Shown one piece after another: positions 16,089 through 24,774 of a stretch of 64,000 bases of DNA; positions within the stretch are counted from its first letter, which is position 1, and every line of letters begins with the position of its first letter. A model generated the notes under the pieces. That model ran no database searches. It saw only the letters and a program-made list of their open reading frames with translations, and was not told where the DNA came from. Source of the stretch: Subdoligranulum variabile (lineage in GTDB: Bacteria > Bacillota > Clostridia > Oscillospirales > Ruminococcaceae); NCBI GenBank assembly GCA_004554775.1, contig SFKI01000002.1, positions 231,058 to 295,057 of the forward strand. The letters run 5' to 3'. A program made the position numbers and the translations under genes.

Positions 16089-16604
16089 TCAGCGGGCAAG
16101 GCTTGCCTGCATTTTCTTGAGAGCGCTGTTCTTTTCCAGCGCGATCAGCACCACACCGGCGATGATAGAGCCGCCGACGGTGGAGACGAGGAACGGGACG
16201 ATATAGGCATAGAACGCAATGTCACCGGCGGCTTTGCCCATCAGGAACACGGCCACAGGCCAGGCCAGCAGGCCGCCGATGATGCCGGTGCCAAAGACCT
16301 CGCCGCAAAGGGTGGCAAGCAGATTTTTGGTTTTATGGTAGAGGATGCCGCACAACAGTGCGCCGCACATGCTGCCGGGGAATGCCATCAGACTGCCCAG
16401 ACCCAGCAGGTTGCGCAGCAGGCTGGCTACAAAGGCGACGGCCACGCCGTACCAGGGGCCAAGCAGCACGGCGCACAGCACATTGACCATGTGCTGCACG
16501 GGGGCGCATTTGCTGCCGAATACCGGGAATGAGAACATGCTGCCGACAACGGCCACGGCGCACAGCACACCGGCCAGGGCTAGTTTTTTGGTGTTGGTTT
16601 TCAT
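16089..16604 (-). CDS. thiW: Thiazole transporter substrate-binding subunit ThiW (ECF S component)
   Basis: About 171 residues with five to six membrane helices. The opening TKKLALAGVLCAVAVVGSMFSFP and the internal CAPVQHMVNVLCAVLLGPWYG match ThiW, the predicted hydroxyethylthiazole-specific S component of energy-coupling-factor transporters. It needs the shared EcfA/A'/T module, which is not in this window. Start ATG 16604 behind AAAAGGAG. Pairing with thiM and the TPP riboswitch supports the substrate. The transport role is established for the family; the exact ligand is inferred from context. Confidence 0.9.
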   Translation of the reverse strand: MKTNTKKLALAGVLCAVAVVGSMFSFPVFGSKCAPVQHMVNVLCAVLLGPWYGVAVAFVASLLRNLLGLGSLMAFPGSMCGALLCGILYHKTKNLLATLCGEVFGTGIIGGLLAWPVAVFLMGKAAGDIAFYAYIVPFLVSTVGGSIIAGVVLIALEKNSALKKMQASLAR

Positions 16605-16634
16605 TGTTAGGTCTCCTTTTTCTTTGTGTAATAA

Positions 16635-16835
16635 CGAAAAAAGCGGAAGGACTGCCGCCAGAAATACGCCAGCCAGCCCGCACGGGCACAATATGCCCCC
16701 TACAAAAAGGGCGTATTGTTCGGTCGAAGCTTACTGGCTTCCTCTCACGCCGGAACACGGCTTCCCATCGCTGACGCAGACAGGGCCCAGGGCGCTCCCC
16801 CTCGGCCCGCGATTCTGGAACGGGCAGATCCTTCC
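16635..16835 (-). other. Unidentified structured RNA element in the thiW leader
   Basis: Between the TPP terminator and thiW the minus-strand transcript can close a long-range stem: GGAAGGA-t-CTGCC (16823-16835) pairs with GGCAG-TCCTTCC (16645-16656), 12 bp enclosing ~165 nt, followed by CGCTTTTTTCG (T-run near 16635-16642). Inside lie several stable hairpins: GGGCC..GGCCC, GAAGC..GCTTC and a 10-bp ACAATA/GCCC hairpin. One part repeats a riboswitch-like string, CGTGAGAGGAAG...CTTCGACCG, echoing the upstream TPP aptamer. It could be a second aptamer, a degenerate TPP element, or an independent RNA such as a 6S-like RNA. I cannot assign it. Confidence 0.5.
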
Positions 16836-16846
16836 TTTCCCCAAAG

Positions 16847-16882
16847 CAAAAATAAAAGCAGGGGCCGATGCGGCAACCCTGC
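16847..16882 (-). terminator. Riboswitch-controlled terminator
   Basis: On the minus strand GCAGGG-TT-GCCG-CAT-CGGC-CCCTGC folds into a bulged 10-bp hairpin followed by TTTTATTTTT. It lies ~20 bases after the TPP aptamer, the expected place for an expression platform that stops transcription when TPP is bound. Confidence 0.88.
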
Positions 16883-16900
16883 AAAAAAGACGTTTGGCAA

Positions 16901-16990
16901 AGTCCTTCCTACGGTGGCATGGTCCACATCAGGTCAAAGGGTCGAAATACAATTTCCTCTCAGCCGGATATCCGGCTCCCCTGTTCTTTG
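16901..16990 (-). promoter_or_regulatory. TPP riboswitch (THI element)
   Basis: The minus strand contains the conserved parts of the thiamine pyrophosphate aptamer in order: GGGGAGCC, GGCTGAGAGG, GACCCTTTGACCTGAT, then a GTGGACCATGCCAC-type hairpin and CGTAGGAAGG. The transcript begins only a few bases upstream (promoter -10 at 16997-17002). It governs thiW-thiM; thiE on the other strand has no such element. Confidence 0.95.
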
Positions 16991-16996
16991 TCTTGC

Positions 16997-17058
16997 ATGA
17001 TACACCTTTGCAAAAAGTTTGTCAAGGGCTTGCTTTTTGGTGCGGCGCGGCGTATAGT
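16997..17058. promoter_or_regulatory. Back-to-back promoters for thiW-thiM and thiE
   Basis: Minus strand: TTGACA (17020-17025), 17 bases, TATCAT (16997-17002). Plus strand: TTGCTT (17030-17035), 17 bases, TATAGT (17053-17058). The two -35 boxes are only four bases apart, so the polymerases may compete or a shared regulator may act on both. Confidence 0.85.
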
Positions 17059-17090
17059 GAAATCATATTTATATGTAGGAGGACCCAAGG

Positions 17091-17723
17091 ATGAAAGTTT
17101 TACCGCAGCAAATGCGTTTGTACGCTGTAACGGATAGCCGCCGCTTGCAGGGGCGCACCCTGCTGGATACGGTAGCCGCCGCGCTGGATGGCGGCGCAAC
17201 ATTTGTGCAGCTGCGGGAGAAAGAGCTTTCCCCTGCCGCCCTGCTGGAAGAAGCCCGCGCACTGGCCGCGCTGTGCCATGCGCGGAATGTGCCCTTTGTG
17301 GTAGATGACAACGTAGAAGTAGCGCTGGCCGCAGGGGCCGATGGTGTGCATGTGGGCCAAAGCGATATGGCCGCGCGCCGCGCCCGCGCCTTGCTGGGGC
17401 CGGATAAAATTTTGGGCGTTTCGGCCCATAATGCTGCGGAAGCGCTGGCCGCACAGGCCGATGGCGCGGATTATCTGGGCTGCGGGGCCGCGTTTGTGAC
17501 AGGCACTAAGCTGGACGCGCACCCGGTCACGGCAGAAACGATGCGGGCCGTGACGGCGGCGGTAGATATCCCGGTGGTAGCTATTGGCGGTATTGATGAA
17601 GGCAACATTTTGCAATTGCAGGGCCGGGGTCTGGCCGGTGTGGCAGTGGTAAGCGCAATTTTTGCCGCCGAGGCTCCCGAAGCCGCCAGCCGCCGCCTGT
17701 ATGAACTGAGCGGGCAGTTATAA
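17091..17723 (+). CDS. thiE: Thiamine-phosphate synthase
   Basis: Joins HMP-PP and thiazole phosphate to make thiamine phosphate. 210 residues, TIM barrel. Motifs: LYAVTDSRRL, GGATFVQLREKELS (diphosphate/Mg site), VHVGQSDM, GVSAHNAAEAL, and the phosphate loop VVAIGGID with VAVVSAIF. The usual NDR in strand 3 is DDN, and the usual GP.F.T.TK loop is GAAFVTGTK, so it is a somewhat divergent member. ATG behind TAGGAGG. With thiM and thiW this gives thiazole salvage without de novo genes in view. Confidence 0.92.
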   Translation: MKVLPQQMRLYAVTDSRRLQGRTLLDTVAAALDGGATFVQLREKELSPAALLEEARALAALCHARNVPFVVDDNVEVALAAGADGVHVGQSDMAARRARALLGPDKILGVSAHNAAEALAAQADGADYLGCGAAFVTGTKLDAHPVTAETMRAVTAAVDIPVVAIGGIDEGNILQLQGRGLAGVAVVSAIFAAEAPEAASRRLYELSGQL

Positions 17724-17740
17724 GCTGTAAATTTACCATA

Positions 17741-17791
17741 GAAAACCAGCAGGCCACTTGCCCCCGAACGGACAGACGGCCTGCTGTTTTT
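17741..17791. terminator. Bidirectional terminator after thiE
   Basis: A 9-bp stem CAGCAGGCC/GGCCTGCTG (17747-17755, 17778-17786), with an A-rich 5' flank and TTTTTA 3' flank, lies between convergent thiE and the C39-like gene. Confidence 0.8.
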
Positions 17792-18587
17792 AGCTTGTAA
17801 TAACGACGGCGTGACTGCCGAGCTGTTCATAACGTAGGGTGAAGGTGTCACGGTCGATTGCAGTGACTTCCTGCATGGGGTCGGCAAAATAGTAGTTGTC
17901 CTCATCGTAGCCGGTCAGCACCAGGCAGTGGGAGTTGGCGTAGGGCCAGCTGCCGTCGGCCAGCGTGAAGGTATAGTTGTAAAGCGGTGCGGTAAAAGCG
18001 CGCGTGGCCCACACCAGCACCGGCGTGCCATGGGCAAGATAGGCTTCCAGTTCGGCGGGCTTGGCACCGGTGATATCGGTAGCGCGGCAGGCGCTGCCCT
18101 GCCCGAATAAGTAGTTGTTGACCGCTGTGGTGATAGCCCCGGGCAGGCAGTAGAATGAAAGTTCGTCGGCAGGGCTGTCCATGAACTCAACCTCGGGGTC
18201 GGCTTCCCAATACGGGATGTGCAGGGGCAGGTACTTTTCGGCCAGCGTGACTTTGTCGATATCAAAACCCAGGTAGTTCAGCACAATGGCGGCGGACGTG
18301 ATCTCGCAGCCGTTGGGCAGTTCCGGATTTTGCGGGATGTTTTCTACGTCCAGCTGCACGGTGCTGAGCAGGAAAAGCGCGCTTTCCGGTGTGGATTGCA
18401 GCGCGGCCAGTGCCAGCCAGGCCGGGATAGCGGCATCAGTCTGCGGCAGAACCAGCCCCATGGCGGCAGATTCCGGCGTGGCGGCGGTTTCCACTGCTGC
18501 GTACATTGTGGGGAGCGTGACCGTGGCGGCGCAGCTGCACAAAAACAGGCAGGCAGCCACCGCCGAACCGGCAGCAAATTTGTGCAT
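17790..18587 (-). CDS. Lipoprotein with C39-like (YvpB-type) peptidase domain
   Basis: 265 residues. A lipobox (LFLCSC, Cys19) suggests anchoring outside the membrane. The C-terminal half is a papain-like C39-family domain: catalytic Cys in PELPNGCEITSAAIVLNYLGF, a long middle with CLPGAITTAVNNYL, and the His/Asp pair in NSHCLVLTGYDEDNYYFADP. Stand-alone proteins of this kind are of unknown substrate; C39 domains attached to ABC exporters cut double-Gly leaders, but no exporter lies beside this gene. Starts at ATG 18587 behind AAAGGGGAG. Confidence 0.8.
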   Translation of the reverse strand: MHKFAAGSAVAACLFLCSCAATVTLPTMYAAVETAATPESAAMGLVLPQTDAAIPAWLALAALQSTPESALFLLSTVQLDVENIPQNPELPNGCEITSAAIVLNYLGFDIDKVTLAEKYLPLHIPYWEADPEVEFMDSPADELSFYCLPGAITTAVNNYLFGQGSACRATDITGAKPAELEAYLAHGTPVLVWATRAFTAPLYNYTFTLADGSWPYANSHCLVLTGYDEDNYYFADPMQEVTAIDRDTFTLRYEQLGSHAVVITS

Positions 18588-18662
18588 GGCACTCCCCTTT
18601 CTTCGACACCATTTTTATAGAACCAACAAACACCCATACACCATATTTGTGATAATTGCAAG

Positions 18663-18699
18663 AAAAAAGCCGGCAGGCGAACCTGTCGGCTTTGAAAAA
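18663..18699 (-). terminator. Terminator of the glycogen operon
   Basis: Minus-strand AAAGCCGACAGG-TTCG-CCTGCCGGCTTTTTT: a stem of about 11 bp with one mismatch, a UUCG tetraloop and six T residues, located just after the glgA stop codon. Confidence 0.92.
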
Positions 18700-18710
18700 A
18701 CGTGAGAATA

Positions 18711-20129
18711 TTACCAGAGGTTTACGACTTCGTTGTAGAGGCCCTCATAACTCTTGGCCGAGTTAGGCCAGCTGAAATCGCACTCCATTGCGCGGCGGAC
18801 CAGAACGGGCCAGCCGTCTTTCTGCCAGTAGCCCTCTTTGGCGCGCCAGCAGGCTTCGTACAGTTCGTGGGCGTTATAGTTGGCAAAGGTGAAGCCGTTG
18901 CCGAAGCCATCGCCGGAGTCGTGGATGGAGTCACGCAGACCGCCGGTCTCGCGGATGACAGGAATCGTGCCGTAGCGGCAGGAGACCATCTGTGCCAGGC
19001 CGCAGGGCTCGGACCGGGACGGCATCAGGAAGATATCGGCACCCGAGTAGATTTCCTGAGCCAGCTTGGCGTTGAAGCCAATATAGACGCCTACACGGCC
19101 CGGGTTGCGGGCGGCCAGCTCGTTGAAGAAGTTCTCGTACTGGCTTTCGCCCGAACCGAGGATGACCAGCTCAATGCCCTGCTGCAACAAGCCTTCGGCG
19201 ATAGCCTGCACGAGATCGACGCCCTTGTGGCCGACCAGACGCGTGACCATAGCCATGACGGGGCTGCCATCCTTGTGCAGTTTAAACTTATCTTGCAGTG
19301 CAGCCTTGCAGACAGCTTTGCCTTCCTGGAAGGTATCGGCATCGTAGTTCTTGACGATGTCGGGGTCAGTGGCAGGATTAAAGACATCGACGTCAATGCC
19401 GTTGAGGATGCCGCACAGCTTATACTGCTTCTGGCGCAGCAGGCCATCAAGGCCATGGCTAAACCACGGGTCGAGGATCTCCTGTGCGTAGGTGGGGCTG
19501 ACGGTCGTGACCTTGTCGGCGGTCTCGATCGCGCCTTTCATGAAGTTGGCGCAGCCGTCATACTCAACAACATGGGCGTCGCGGGCACCAATGCCGCAGG
19601 TATCCTCGAGGATATCCAGGCCGTACTTGCCCTGATAGGCGATATTGTGGATAGTGAAAACCGTCTTGATGCGGCTGAACTTATCCAGATGGCGGTAGTA
19701 CAGGTTCAGGTAGACGGGGGTCAGGGCCGTCTGCCAGTCGTTGCAGTTGATGATGTCGGGCTCGAAATCGGTGTAGAACAGCATTTCGAGAATAGCACGG
19801 GAGAAGAACGCAAAGCGCTCGCCATCATCGTAGAAACCGTACAGGCCGCTGCGCTTGAAGTAATACTCGTTATCAATAAAGTAGTAAACAACGCCGTCGC
19901 GCTCGGCCTTGAACAGACCGCAATACTGGCTGCGCCAGCCCACGGGGACACTAAAGTTGGTGATGTAGGTCAGGGTGTCCTTGAATTTCAGGTCGCCGTA
20001 CAGCGGCATGACAACGCGGGCATCGACGCCATCCTTGACCAGCGCCTTGGGCAAGGCACCGGCCACATCGGCCAGACCGCCGGACTTGGCAAAGGGAGCA
20101 GCCTCGCTGGCTGCATACAAGATTCTCAT
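18711..20129 (-). CDS. glgA: Glycogen synthase (GT5)
   Basis: Transfers glucose from ADP-glucose to the glycogen chain. About 472 residues. The ADP-glucose-binding KxGGL motif is AKSGGLADV near the N-terminus; the C-terminal Rossmann domain shows GADIFLMPSRSEPCGLAQM and ETGGLRDS. Start ATG 20129 (MRILYAASEAAPFAKSGG) behind GGAGGTG; the frame is open further upstream but through the intergenic hairpin. Last gene of the glgBCDA operon, 118 bases after glgD. Confidence 0.96.
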   Translation of the reverse strand: MRILYAASEAAPFAKSGGLADVAGALPKALVKDGVDARVVMPLYGDLKFKDTLTYITNFSVPVGWRSQYCGLFKAERDGVVYYFIDNEYYFKRSGLYGFYDDGERFAFFSRAILEMLFYTDFEPDIINCNDWQTALTPVYLNLYYRHLDKFSRIKTVFTIHNIAYQGKYGLDILEDTCGIGARDAHVVEYDGCANFMKGAIETADKVTTVSPTYAQEILDPWFSHGLDGLLRQKQYKLCGILNGIDVDVFNPATDPDIVKNYDADTFQEGKAVCKAALQDKFKLHKDGSPVMAMVTRLVGHKGVDLVQAIAEGLLQQGIELVILGSGESQYENFFNELAARNPGRVGVYIGFNAKLAQEIYSGADIFLMPSRSEPCGLAQMVSCRYGTIPVIRETGGLRDSIHDSGDGFGNGFTFANYNAHELYEACWRAKEGYWQKDGWPVLVRRAMECDFSWPNSAKSYEGLYNEVVNLW

Positions 20130-20155
20130 AAGCACCTCCATGCGGGTGGGTTCTT

Positions 20156-20199
20156 TACAAAAATATGAGGACGGGGAAGGTTCGCGCTCCCCCGTCCTC
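20156..20199 (-). terminator. Terminator-like hairpin between glgD and glgA
   Basis: A perfect 10-bp stem GAGGACGGGG/CCCCGTCCTC with a 13-base loop, followed on the minus strand by ATATTTTTG. It would lower, but perhaps not abolish, transcription into glgA, or stabilise the upstream mRNA. Confidence 0.65.
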
Positions 20200-20247
20200 T
20201 CATCAAAAGCTGTCTCCGGGGAGAGGGAGTACAACCTCTATGAGCTG

Positions 20248-21372
20248 TTATACGCTGTGGTTCTTGGCGACGAATACCGGGAAGGTATCAGTGCCAGCCA
20301 GCTTTTTGCCTGCGGTGATGTGGACGTTTTTGTCGGTAACGACATACTCTACATCACAGTCGGTCTCCACAACGGTATCCTGCATCAAGACGCAGTTTTT
20401 GACAACAGCACCCTTCTTGACCTGGCAGCCGCGGAACAGCACGCAGTTCTCGACGGTGCCCTCAATAACGCAGCCATCAGCCAGCAGGCTGTTCTTGACA
20501 GAACTGCCTTCCACATAGCGGGTGGGGTTATCGTCACGAATCTTGGTGTAGATGGGGGCAGGTCCAAACAGGGCCTCCATGCTGCCGTCTTGCAGCAGGC
20601 GCATATTCTCATCGAAGTAGCTCTTCATGTCAGAGACACGGGCAACATAGCCCTTGAACTCGTAAGCCTGAACGTTGAGCAGCTTCAGGTTGCGGGCCAG
20701 GATGTCACGCTCAAAGTAGACAAGGCCGCGGACGGCTGCGTCGTGGATCAGATGGATCAGGCTTTCACGCTCAATGACATAGATGTTCATGGCAAGGTTC
20801 TGCTCGCCCATACGGTAGTCATTGGAGAGGATCTCCTGCACGCGGCCGGTCTCATCAATGCGGATGGTGTAGTTATCGCTGCGGGCGCCCTCGGGGATGG
20901 GAGCGCGGTTGTAGACCATAGTGACATCAGCGCCGGATGCAACGTGGGCGTCGATCAGGCTGCCGAAGTCAAAGTTCATGGCGATATAGGAGTCAGAAAG
21001 AATGACATAGCGCTCTTTCTGGGCTTCCAGCCAGTTCAGGATGCTATCCAGAGCATCGACACGGCCGGAGTACATCTTGACGCTGCGCTCAGCAAAAGGC
21101 GGCACGATGTTCAGGCCGCCGCGCTTACGGGTCAGGTCCCATTCACGGCCGGCGCCCAGATGATCCATCAGGGAGTGATAGTTTTTACGGACAATGACCG
21201 ACACGTTGTCAATACCGGCATTGGCCATGCTGGACAGCGTGAAGTCGATCAGACGATAACGGCCGCCGAACGGGATGGAGGCCATGGAGCGCTCCGCCAC
21301 CAGCTCGGGAACGAGGTTATCATAGGTATTGGCGAAAATGACGCCGAGTGCGTTGACGTTGCTGTTTACCAT
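20248..21372 (-). CDS. glgD: Glucose-1-phosphate adenylyltransferase subunit GlgD
   Basis: 374 residues of the nucleotidyltransferase plus left-handed beta-helix fold. It keeps FGGRYRLIDFTLSSMANAGID but lacks the catalytic GGxGxRL loop seen in GlgC (here LGVIFANTYDNLVPEL), which is how GlgD differs from GlgC in Firmicutes: it is the non-catalytic or activating partner. C-terminal hexapeptide repeats run from VEGSSVKNSLLADGCVIEG onward. Its start overlaps the glgC end by 7 bases, implying coupled 1:1 translation. Confidence 0.95.
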   Translation of the reverse strand: MVNSNVNALGVIFANTYDNLVPELVAERSMASIPFGGRYRLIDFTLSSMANAGIDNVSVIVRKNYHSLMDHLGAGREWDLTRKRGGLNIVPPFAERSVKMYSGRVDALDSILNWLEAQKERYVILSDSYIAMNFDFGSLIDAHVASGADVTMVYNRAPIPEGARSDNYTIRIDETGRVQEILSNDYRMGEQNLAMNIYVIERESLIHLIHDAAVRGLVYFERDILARNLKLLNVQAYEFKGYVARVSDMKSYFDENMRLLQDGSMEALFGPAPIYTKIRDDNPTRYVEGSSVKNSLLADGCVIEGTVENCVLFRGCQVKKGAVVKNCVLMQDTVVETDCDVEYVVTDKNVHITAGKKLAGTDTFPVFVAKNHSV

Positions 21373-22589
21373 TGTTCCTCACCATCCTTTACATCACTGG
21401 AAACCATTGCTTTGGGGCCGACGGTGGCACCCTTGCCGATGACTACGCCGGAACCGACCGTAGCAACATCGCCGGGTTCCTCAATGTTCAGGCCGCCCTC
21501 GGGCATTGCGCCGACGGTAGCGCCCTCTTCGATCTTGACATTCTCGGCCACGATGCAGTGCTTGACGGAAGCGCCTGCCTTGATGACAGTGCCGCCCATG
21601 ACAACAGCAGCCTCAACGGTAGCACCCTTCTCGACGACAACGCCCGGGAAGAGGATGGAGTTGTTGACCGTGCCATTGACCTTGCAGCCTTCGGAGATCA
21701 TCGAGTTGATGATGGTCGCGTCGCTGCCGATCTGCTGGCAGGGCTTGCCGGAGTTGCGGGAGTAGATCTTCCAGTTTTCATCAAACAGGTTGATGCCGGA
21801 ATGGCTGGGATCCAACACTTCCATGTTGGCTTGCCACAGGCTGGAGATGGTGCCGACGTCCTTCCAGTAGCCGCTGAAATGGTAGGCATACATACGGCGG
21901 CCGTCTTTCAGCAGGTTGGGGATGACGTTTTTGCCAAAGTCGTTCTCGGAGTTGGGATCAGCCTCGTCTTCGGTGAGGTATTTTTTCAGCACATCCCAGT
22001 TGAAGATATAGATGCCCATAGAAGCCAGGTTGGACTTCGGGTTCTTCGGCTTCTCCTGGAACTCGCTGATCTTATCGTTCTCGTCCGTGACCATCAGGCC
22101 GAAGCGGGAAGCTTCGCTCCAGGGCACTTCCATAACGGCGACGGAGAACTCGGCGTCCTTTTCCTTATGGAAACGCAGGAAGTCGGAGTAGTCCTGCTTG
22201 CAGATCTGGTCGCCGGACAGGATGATAACATACTTGGGATCGTAGCGGTCGATAAAGGAAATGTTCTGATAGATGGCGTTGGCCGTGCCTTTGTACCAGT
22301 CAGAACCGGAAGCCTGCTGATACGGCGGCAGAACATGGACGCCGCCATGCAGACGGTCCAGGTCCCAGGGCTGACCATTGCCGATGTACTCGTTCAAAAC
22401 GAGGGGCTGATACTGGGTAAGGATACCGACGGTGTCGATATCAGAGTTGACGCAGTTAGACAGCGGAAAGTCGATAATACGATACTTGCCGCCGAACGGG
22501 ACTGCAGGTTTGGCGAGCTTTTGGGTCAGCGCGTACAGACGCGAGCCCTGACCGCCTGCCAGGATCATTGCGATCATTTCTTTTGCCAT
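21366..22589 (-). CDS. glgC: Glucose-1-phosphate adenylyltransferase
   Basis: Makes ADP-glucose from glucose-1-phosphate and ATP, the committed step of glycogen synthesis. About 407 residues. Catalytic loop LAGGQGSRLYALT, FGGKYRIIDFPLSNCVNSDI, the substrate region GTANAIYQN and ILSGDQICKQDY, FQEKPKNPKSNLASMGIYIF; C-terminal beta-helix repeats. ATG 22589 behind AAGGGGAG; the 12 extra residues upstream are not family-like. Middle of the operon, overlapping glgD. Confidence 0.97.
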   Translation of the reverse strand: MAKEMIAMILAGGQGSRLYALTQKLAKPAVPFGGKYRIIDFPLSNCVNSDIDTVGILTQYQPLVLNEYIGNGQPWDLDRLHGGVHVLPPYQQASGSDWYKGTANAIYQNISFIDRYDPKYVIILSGDQICKQDYSDFLRFHKEKDAEFSVAVMEVPWSEASRFGLMVTDENDKISEFQEKPKNPKSNLASMGIYIFNWDVLKKYLTEDEADPNSENDFGKNVIPNLLKDGRRMYAYHFSGYWKDVGTISSLWQANMEVLDPSHSGINLFDENWKIYSRNSGKPCQQIGSDATIINSMISEGCKVNGTVNNSILFPGVVVEKGATVEAAVVMGGTVIKAGASVKHCIVAENVKIEEGATVGAMPEGGLNIEEPGDVATVGSGVVIGKGATVGPKAMVSSDVKDGEEQW

Positions 22590-22658
22590 AAGATTTCTCC
22601 CCTTAACATTCTGGCTTAACGCCATTGTTTAACAGTGGTATTTATCCATCTCGCACGG

Positions 22659-24716
22659 TCAGACCGGCGTTTTGGCTTTAGCGGGGCGCCCGCGGCGCTT
22701 GGGGGCGGGTGCAGCTGCTTCAGCTGCGGGGGCCGCCTTTTTGGCGGCAGGTTTCTTCACGGGTTTGGCCGGGGTCTCTGCTTTCTCCGCAGCCTTTTTG
22801 GCGCAGGGCTTGCGGGCGGCAGGCACCTGGAGATATACAGTAGACAGCGGCGGCAGCGTCAGCGAGATATGCTGCTCGAAGCCGTGCATCTCGCCCTTTT
22901 CTGCCTTGACGGTGCCATTGGTGACACCCGAGCCGCCGTATTTCTTATCGTCGGAGTTGAGGATCTCCTTGTAGCTGCCAGGGTTGGGCACACCCATCTG
23001 ATAGCCCTGGCGCAGCACGGGATTGAAGTTGCAGACGACCAGCAGCATCTTACCGGCTGCATCGCGGCGCAGGAATGCGATTACGCTCTGCTTGTTGTCA
23101 TCCGGTACGATCCACTGGAAGCCCTCCCAGCTGTAATCCACTTGCCACAGGGCAGGCGTATCGCGGTACAGGTGGTTGAGGTCCTTGACGTAGTCTTGCA
23201 GCTGGCGGTGCTTGTCATAGCCGAGCAGCATCCAGTCGAGGGGCTTTTTCTCGTCCCACTCAATGAACTGGCCGAACTCCTGCCCCATGAAAAGCAGCTT
23301 TTTGCCGGGATGCGCAGCCATGTAGCCGTAGAATGTACGCAGGTTAGCAAATTTCTGCTCGTAATCACCGGGCATCTTATTGATCAGGCTGCACTTACCG
23401 TGGACTACTTCATCATGGCTGATGGGCAATACAAAATTCTCGCTGAATGCGTAGAAGAAGCTGAACGTGACCTTGCCGTGGTTACCCGCGCGGAAGAGCG
23501 GGTCAGTCTTCATGTAGCTGAGCATATCGTTCATCCAGCCCATGTTCCACTTGAAGTTGAAGCCCAGTCCCCCATCGGCAGCCGGTTTCGTGACCAGCGG
23601 CCAGGCGGTGGATTCCTCGGCAATCATCATCTTATGCGGGTACTTGCCCAGGATGGCGGTGTTCAGTTTTTGCAGGAACGCGATGGCTTCGAGATTCTCT
23701 TTACCACCCTTGATGTTCTGCTCCCACTCGCCGTCCTTGCGGTTATAGTCGAGGTAGAGCATGCTGGCGACAGCGTCCACGCGCAGGCCGTCGATGTGGT
23801 ACTTATCGACCCAGTACATGGCGCTCGAAATTAGGAAGCTCTCGACTTCCTTCATGCCGTAGTTAAAGACCATCGTGCCCCACTCTTTGTGTTCCCCGCG
23901 GCGGGGGTTAGGGTCCTCATAACAGGGGGCACCGTCAAACATGTACAGGCCGTAACCGTCTTTCGGGAAATGGGCCGGGACCCAGTCCAGAATGACGCCG
24001 ATACCTGCCTGATGCAGCTTGTCGACAAAGGCCATGAAGTCTTTGGGCGTGCCGTAACGGCTGGTGGGGGCAAAATAGCCCGTGACCTGATAGCCCCAGC
24101 TGCCATCAAACGGATACTCGGTGATGGGCAGCAGTTCAACATGGGTGTAGCCCATATCTTTTATGTAGGGGATCAGCTCGTCGGCCAGTTCAGAATAGTT
24201 GTACGGGATGCCGTTCTCGGCGTCTTTCATCTTCCAACTGCCAGCCTGCATCTCGTAGATGGACATAGGACTGTTGATGACATCCCGCTTGGCGTTCTCT
24301 TTGGTCCAGTGGTCGTCACCCCAAGCGTAGCCTTCGATATCATAGACCTTACTGCCGTTGGAGGGGCGGGTCTCTGTATGGAATGCGTAGGGGTCGGACT
24401 TGTAGAGTAGTTCGTCGGATGCGGTGGTGATGCAGTACTTATAAATATCGTATTCCTTGATGCCTGGGATGAACAATTCCCAGATGCCGTCGGTGACTTG
24501 GTGCATCAAGTGCTCGCCGGGGACCCAGCTGTTGAAATCACCTACAACAGCAACGGCCTTTGCATGCGGCGCCCAGACACGGAAAACCGCGCCGGGGGCA
24601 CCGTCCTGCACTTCCAAATGCGCGCCAAAGTAGCGGTACGCCTCCTGATTGTTGCCCTGCTTGAACAGATAAATGGGCAGATCTGAGCTATTGGGTGCTT
24701 GTTTGCGTTGCTTCAA
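22659..24716 (-). CDS. glgB: 1,4-alpha-glucan branching enzyme with Lys/Ala/Pro-rich tail
   Basis: Creates alpha-1,6 branches in glycogen. About 685 residues: CBM48 domain (FGAHLEVQDGAPGAVFRVWAP), then GH13 with nucleophile Asp in GLRVDAVAS, acid Glu in MIAEEST and ISHDEVVHGK. After the usual final strand (LPPLSTVYLQV) the protein carries ~60 extra residues of Lys/Ala/Pro repeats (AAEKAETPAKPVKKPAAKKAA) ending RRGRPAKAK, which looks like an AT-hook. I use TTG 24716: it has AAAGGGGAG correctly spaced and lies after the promoter, whereas the ATG at 24869 is upstream of the -35. First gene of glgBCDA. Confidence 0.92.
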   Translation of the reverse strand: MKQRKQAPNSSDLPIYLFKQGNNQEAYRYFGAHLEVQDGAPGAVFRVWAPHAKAVAVVGDFNSWVPGEHLMHQVTDGIWELFIPGIKEYDIYKYCITTASDELLYKSDPYAFHTETRPSNGSKVYDIEGYAWGDDHWTKENAKRDVINSPMSIYEMQAGSWKMKDAENGIPYNYSELADELIPYIKDMGYTHVELLPITEYPFDGSWGYQVTGYFAPTSRYGTPKDFMAFVDKLHQAGIGVILDWVPAHFPKDGYGLYMFDGAPCYEDPNPRRGEHKEWGTMVFNYGMKEVESFLISSAMYWVDKYHIDGLRVDAVASMLYLDYNRKDGEWEQNIKGGKENLEAIAFLQKLNTAILGKYPHKMMIAEESTAWPLVTKPAADGGLGFNFKWNMGWMNDMLSYMKTDPLFRAGNHGKVTFSFFYAFSENFVLPISHDEVVHGKCSLINKMPGDYEQKFANLRTFYGYMAAHPGKKLLFMGQEFGQFIEWDEKKPLDWMLLGYDKHRQLQDYVKDLNHLYRDTPALWQVDYSWEGFQWIVPDDNKQSVIAFLRRDAAGKMLLVVCNFNPVLRQGYQMGVPNPGSYKEILNSDDKKYGGSGVTNGTVKAEKGEMHGFEQHISLTLPPLSTVYLQVPAARKPCAKKAAEKAETPAKPVKKPAAKKAAPAAEAAAPAPKRRGRPAKAKTPV

Positions 24717-24774
24717 CGTAATCTCCCCTTTTGGAACAGCCTGAATTGGACTGCTCTGAATATTTACTAACTCT

